Below, in pieces: positions 61,984 through 64,000 of a stretch of DNA of 64,000 nt. The notes beneath the pieces are model-generated. The model had not been told where the DNA came from, ran no database searches, and worked only from the letters and a program-made list of their open reading frames with translations. Made by a program: the position numbers and the translations under genes. Each line of letters starts with the position of its first letter. Position 1 is the stretch's first letter. Source of the stretch: Rhizobacter sp. Root404. GTDB lineage: Bacteria > Pseudomonadota > Gammaproteobacteria > Burkholderiales > Burkholderiaceae_C. The stretch spans positions 809,515-873,514 of the forward strand of contig NZ_LMDS01000004.1 of the NCBI RefSeq assembly GCF_001425865.1, read 5' to 3'.

Positions 61984-63492
61984 TCAGTCGCGCTGTTTCA
62001 ACGCCTTCGTCCAGAACCGTTCGGCCTTCGCGAACGCCTTCAGGTCGGGCAACGCGGCGGCGACGAGCGCCTCGCGCCGCGCCGACAGCCAGCCGAGCGC
62101 GAACATCGCCTGCGGATCGACCGACGCGCGCCCGGAAAACGAATCGGCCGCCATCACCGCATCGCTGACCGCGCCGAGGCGCTCCTGGACGGCTTGCAGC
62201 GCTTTCAGGTAGCGCCGCACCGCGCGCCGGCCGAACAGCGGCGCGCAGAACTCGCTCGCATAGCGCAGACGCTTGGCGCGCTTGCGCAGCCGATGGCGTT
62301 CGGCATCGTCGAGGTCTGCGTAGCGGGCGGCGGCGCCAACGATCTGGCGGTGCCAGCGGTCGAGCCGCGCCGCCAGCATCGGCCGCAGCGGCGGCGGGGC
62401 GACGTCCGTGGTCGCGTCGTCGGGCTGCATCGCGCCCAGCAGGTCGAGCAGCCAGGCTTGCGCGGCGGTCGCCCGCACCGTGTCGGCCGGCGCATTCGAC
62501 GAAGGCGCGTTCGTGTCGGTCGACGGGGCTTCGAGCCCGGCGCGGCGCAGCGCCGTTTCGATGGCCCCGCCGAACTCGTCCAGGACGACCGCCGCATCGC
62601 GCGCCGCGCCGAGTTGCCGGAACAACGTGGCCGCACCGTCCATCAGCGCCGCGTCGGGCGTCTCGAACAGCGCCCCCGCGCTGCGCAACCGCCGCAGGCC
62701 GATGCGCAGCTGATGCACGTGCTCGGCCGTGGACTCGCCGCTGGCGATCTGGCTGGCGTTGCCGAGGATCTGGTCGGCGCACCCGCGCAGCACGGTCTGC
62801 CACGCCCCCGCCACGTCCATCGACCGCTCGACGCGCGACGCCGCGGCCCGCCGCGCGGGTGCGATGCGCTCGCCGCGCGCCAGCAGGTCGCCGCGCTCCG
62901 CCTTGCTGCGCAGATCGATCCACAGTCCGTGGCGCGCCTGCCAGCGGCGCGCGGTCTCGATCACCGCGCGCGGCGTGCCGGCGAGCAGCTCGATCTCGAG
63001 CTCGCCGACCGGCAGCACGTGCGGATCGGCCTCGATTCGACCGCGGTCGAAGGCAAGCTCGACCCGCGCCGCCGGCGCGCCCGCGGCACGCACGCGCAAT
63101 TCGCGCACGTGCCGCGCGATGTCGGTGCGGTAGAGCGTCTGCAACGGCATGACCGGCGCGGTGCCCAGCAAGGCCAGCAACCGATCGCCGACCGGCATGC
63201 CGGCGTGCAGGCCGGGATCGATCGCCGGCATCGCAGGGGCGCCGCCGCGCGGCACGTTGTGCTCCTGACGCGTCAGCCCGTCGTCGCCGGCGCCCTTCAG
63301 CGTCTGCACCCAGCGCCGGCCCTCGCGGCGCAGCCGCAAGGCGATCGCCGCGCCGGCGAGGCGGCGATCGGCGGTGTCGAAATAGGCCGCGCGCAGGCGC
63401 ATGACCGGTGCCGGCTGGCGACCGGCGACGGCGGCCTGGACCTCCGCGAGCCGCGCCGGCGGCACCTGCAGCTTCAGTTCGATCTCGTGCAT
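61984..63492 (-). CDS. CYTH-CHAD domain protein (triphosphatase-like)
   Basis: This is a 502-residue cytosolic protein. The CYTH domain (about 1-200) opens with EIELKLQVP and has the basic and acidic residues of the triphosphate tunnel (RLRREGRRWVQTLKGAG, ELEIELLAG, RSKAERGD). The CHAD domain (about 235-500) is His/Arg-rich, with HQLRIGLRRLRSA and LRKRAKRLRYASEF, and is known to bind polyphosphate. E. coli YgiF of this type hydrolyses inorganic triphosphate. A link to polyphosphate storage is likely. Confidence 0.92.
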   Translation of the reverse strand: MHEIELKLQVPPARLAEVQAAVAGRQPAPVMRLRAAYFDTADRRLAGAAIALRLRREGRRWVQTLKGAGDDGLTRQEHNVPRGGAPAMPAIDPGLHAGMPVGDRLLALLGTAPVMPLQTLYRTDIARHVRELRVRAAGAPAARVELAFDRGRIEADPHVLPVGELEIELLAGTPRAVIETARRWQARHGLWIDLRSKAERGDLLARGERIAPARRAAASRVERSMDVAGAWQTVLRGCADQILGNASQIASGESTAEHVHQLRIGLRRLRSAGALFETPDAALMDGAATLFRQLGAARDAAVVLDEFGGAIETALRRAGLEAPSTDTNAPSSNAPADTVRATAAQAWLLDLLGAMQPDDATTDVAPPPLRPMLAARLDRWHRQIVGAAARYADLDDAERHRLRKRAKRLRYASEFCAPLFGRRAVRRYLKALQAVQERLGAVSDAVMAADSFSGRASVDPQAMFALGWLSARREALVAAALPDLKAFAKAERFWTKALKQRD

Positions 63493-63547
63493 GGGCCGGA
63501 TCGTGCCAGCCCGGCGTGCCGGATTTGATGAAACCGGTTGACGGCGG

Positions 63548-64000
63548 TCAGCGGCCGGCGTTTTCCTTCGGGTCGACGGTCGTCGCGGTCGCGGTGACGC
63601 GGCCGCTGGTGTCGAAGGTCACCGAGAACTGCTTGTTCTCGGCGTTGTCCGCAAAGCGCCAGTCCCAGACCTCCTCCTGCTTCAGTTCGTAGCGCTGCGT
63701 CTTCGCCGGCAGGCCGAGCAGGCGCCGGACCTGGGCCTTGTCCCAGCCGGGCTCGATCTTCGCGAAGTTCGCCGGCTTCAGCACCTGGCGCATCGCGACC
63801 AGCTTGCCGTCGGCACCGATCGCCAGCATGTAGTTCACCTGGCCGGCCGGCTGGCGCGGATATTCCAGTGTCCGGCCGCCATCGGCCTCGGTGTAGACGG
63901 CGGCCGGCTCGCCCCATTTGGCGCGCACGTCGGCCTCGGTGGTGACGCCGACTTCGAGCTCGGCGATCTTCTGCACGTCGCAGGCGACCAGGGCGGTGAC
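63548..64000 (-). CDS. bamE: BamE/SmpA-OmlA-like lipoprotein (start outside window)
   Basis: The frame stays open to the right edge, so the start lies beyond base 64000. The visible N-terminal residues VTALVAC are the end of a signal peptide with a lipobox, and the mature protein begins at that cysteine. Two repeated beta-alpha units follow, with GVTTEADVRAKWGEP and PGWDKAQVRRLLGLP resembling the BamE fold. BamE supports outer membrane protein insertion by the Bam complex. At about 145 mature residues it is larger than E. coli BamE, so it could be a paralogue. Confidence 0.75.
   Translation of the reverse strand, partial: VTALVACDVQKIAELEVGVTTEADVRAKWGEPAAVYTEADGGRTLEYPRQPAGQVNYMLAIGADGKLVAMRQVLKPANFAKIEPGWDKAQVRRLLGLPAKTQRYELKQEEVWDWRFADNAENKQFSVTFDTSGRVTATATTVDPKENAGR

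Overview
The window is very GC-rich, densely coded DNA whose gene content points to a betaproteobacterium of the order Burkholderiales, perhaps near the Rubrivivax/Leptothrix/Ideonella group. The placement is inferred from gene families and base composition, not from a marker gene. No rRNA, tRNA, phage, transposase or CRISPR array was seen, and the region looks chromosomal.

Layout. 1-3.9 kb (+): the end of a GspE/PilB-type ATPase, a small unknown protein, MsrA and a cardiolipin-synthase-like phospholipase D. 3.9-13.5 kb (-): a cox-type molybdenum hydroxylase operon, coxS-L-M-D-E-G-xdhC, ending in a PQQ-dependent dehydrogenase. The large subunit carries the form II signature AYRGAGR, so the substrate is probably not CO. 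13.6-16.3 kb (-): a diguanylate cyclase, an EgtB/SenA-like protein without its iron-binding histidines, and a small lipoprotein. 16.4-24.5 kb: dinB under a LexA box, an outer membrane protein (DUF3034), a periplasmic truncated haemoglobin, a LysR regulator, an lldD-like flavoenzyme, an MFS carrier, a zinc metallopeptidase and dcd. 24.5-32.8 kb: a DUF962 protein, mobB, an unknown protein, sodC, a ModE-like regulator divergent from tupBCA (tungstate uptake), then mobA and moeA. 32.8-36.4 kb: an M20 peptidase, a cyclic-nucleotide-binding protein, a phosphoesterase and fdhD.

36.4-54.1 kb (-) is a formate island. It holds a Tat-exported respiratory formate dehydrogenase (alpha, beta, gamma) with a small Tat-target protein, a small lipoprotein, a TorD-type chaperone, a 712-residue multi-cluster ferredoxin, DUF3305 and DUF3306. 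Upstream lie a cytosolic NAD-linked formate dehydrogenase (fdsA plus a fused fdsG-fdsB), an oxalate/formate antiporter-family carrier and a LysR regulator. The two formate dehydrogenase blocks are separated by a 595-bp non-coding gap containing two inverted copies of a repetitive element. 54.1-64 kb: apbC, opgD/mdoG-like, metG, a DUF1275 protein, a secreted parallel-beta-helix lipoprotein with an Ala-Pro repeat, a Kdo hydroxylase, a CYTH-CHAD protein and the end of a BamE-like lipoprotein.

How it fits together. Molybdenum or tungsten is the common thread: oxyanion uptake and its regulator, cofactor maturation (mobA, mobB, moeA), enzyme-specific maturation (xdhC, fdhD, the TorD-type chaperone) and three Mo/W enzyme systems all lie within 60 kb. 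Formate could enter through the carrier and be oxidised either in the periplasm to quinone or in the cytosol to NADH.
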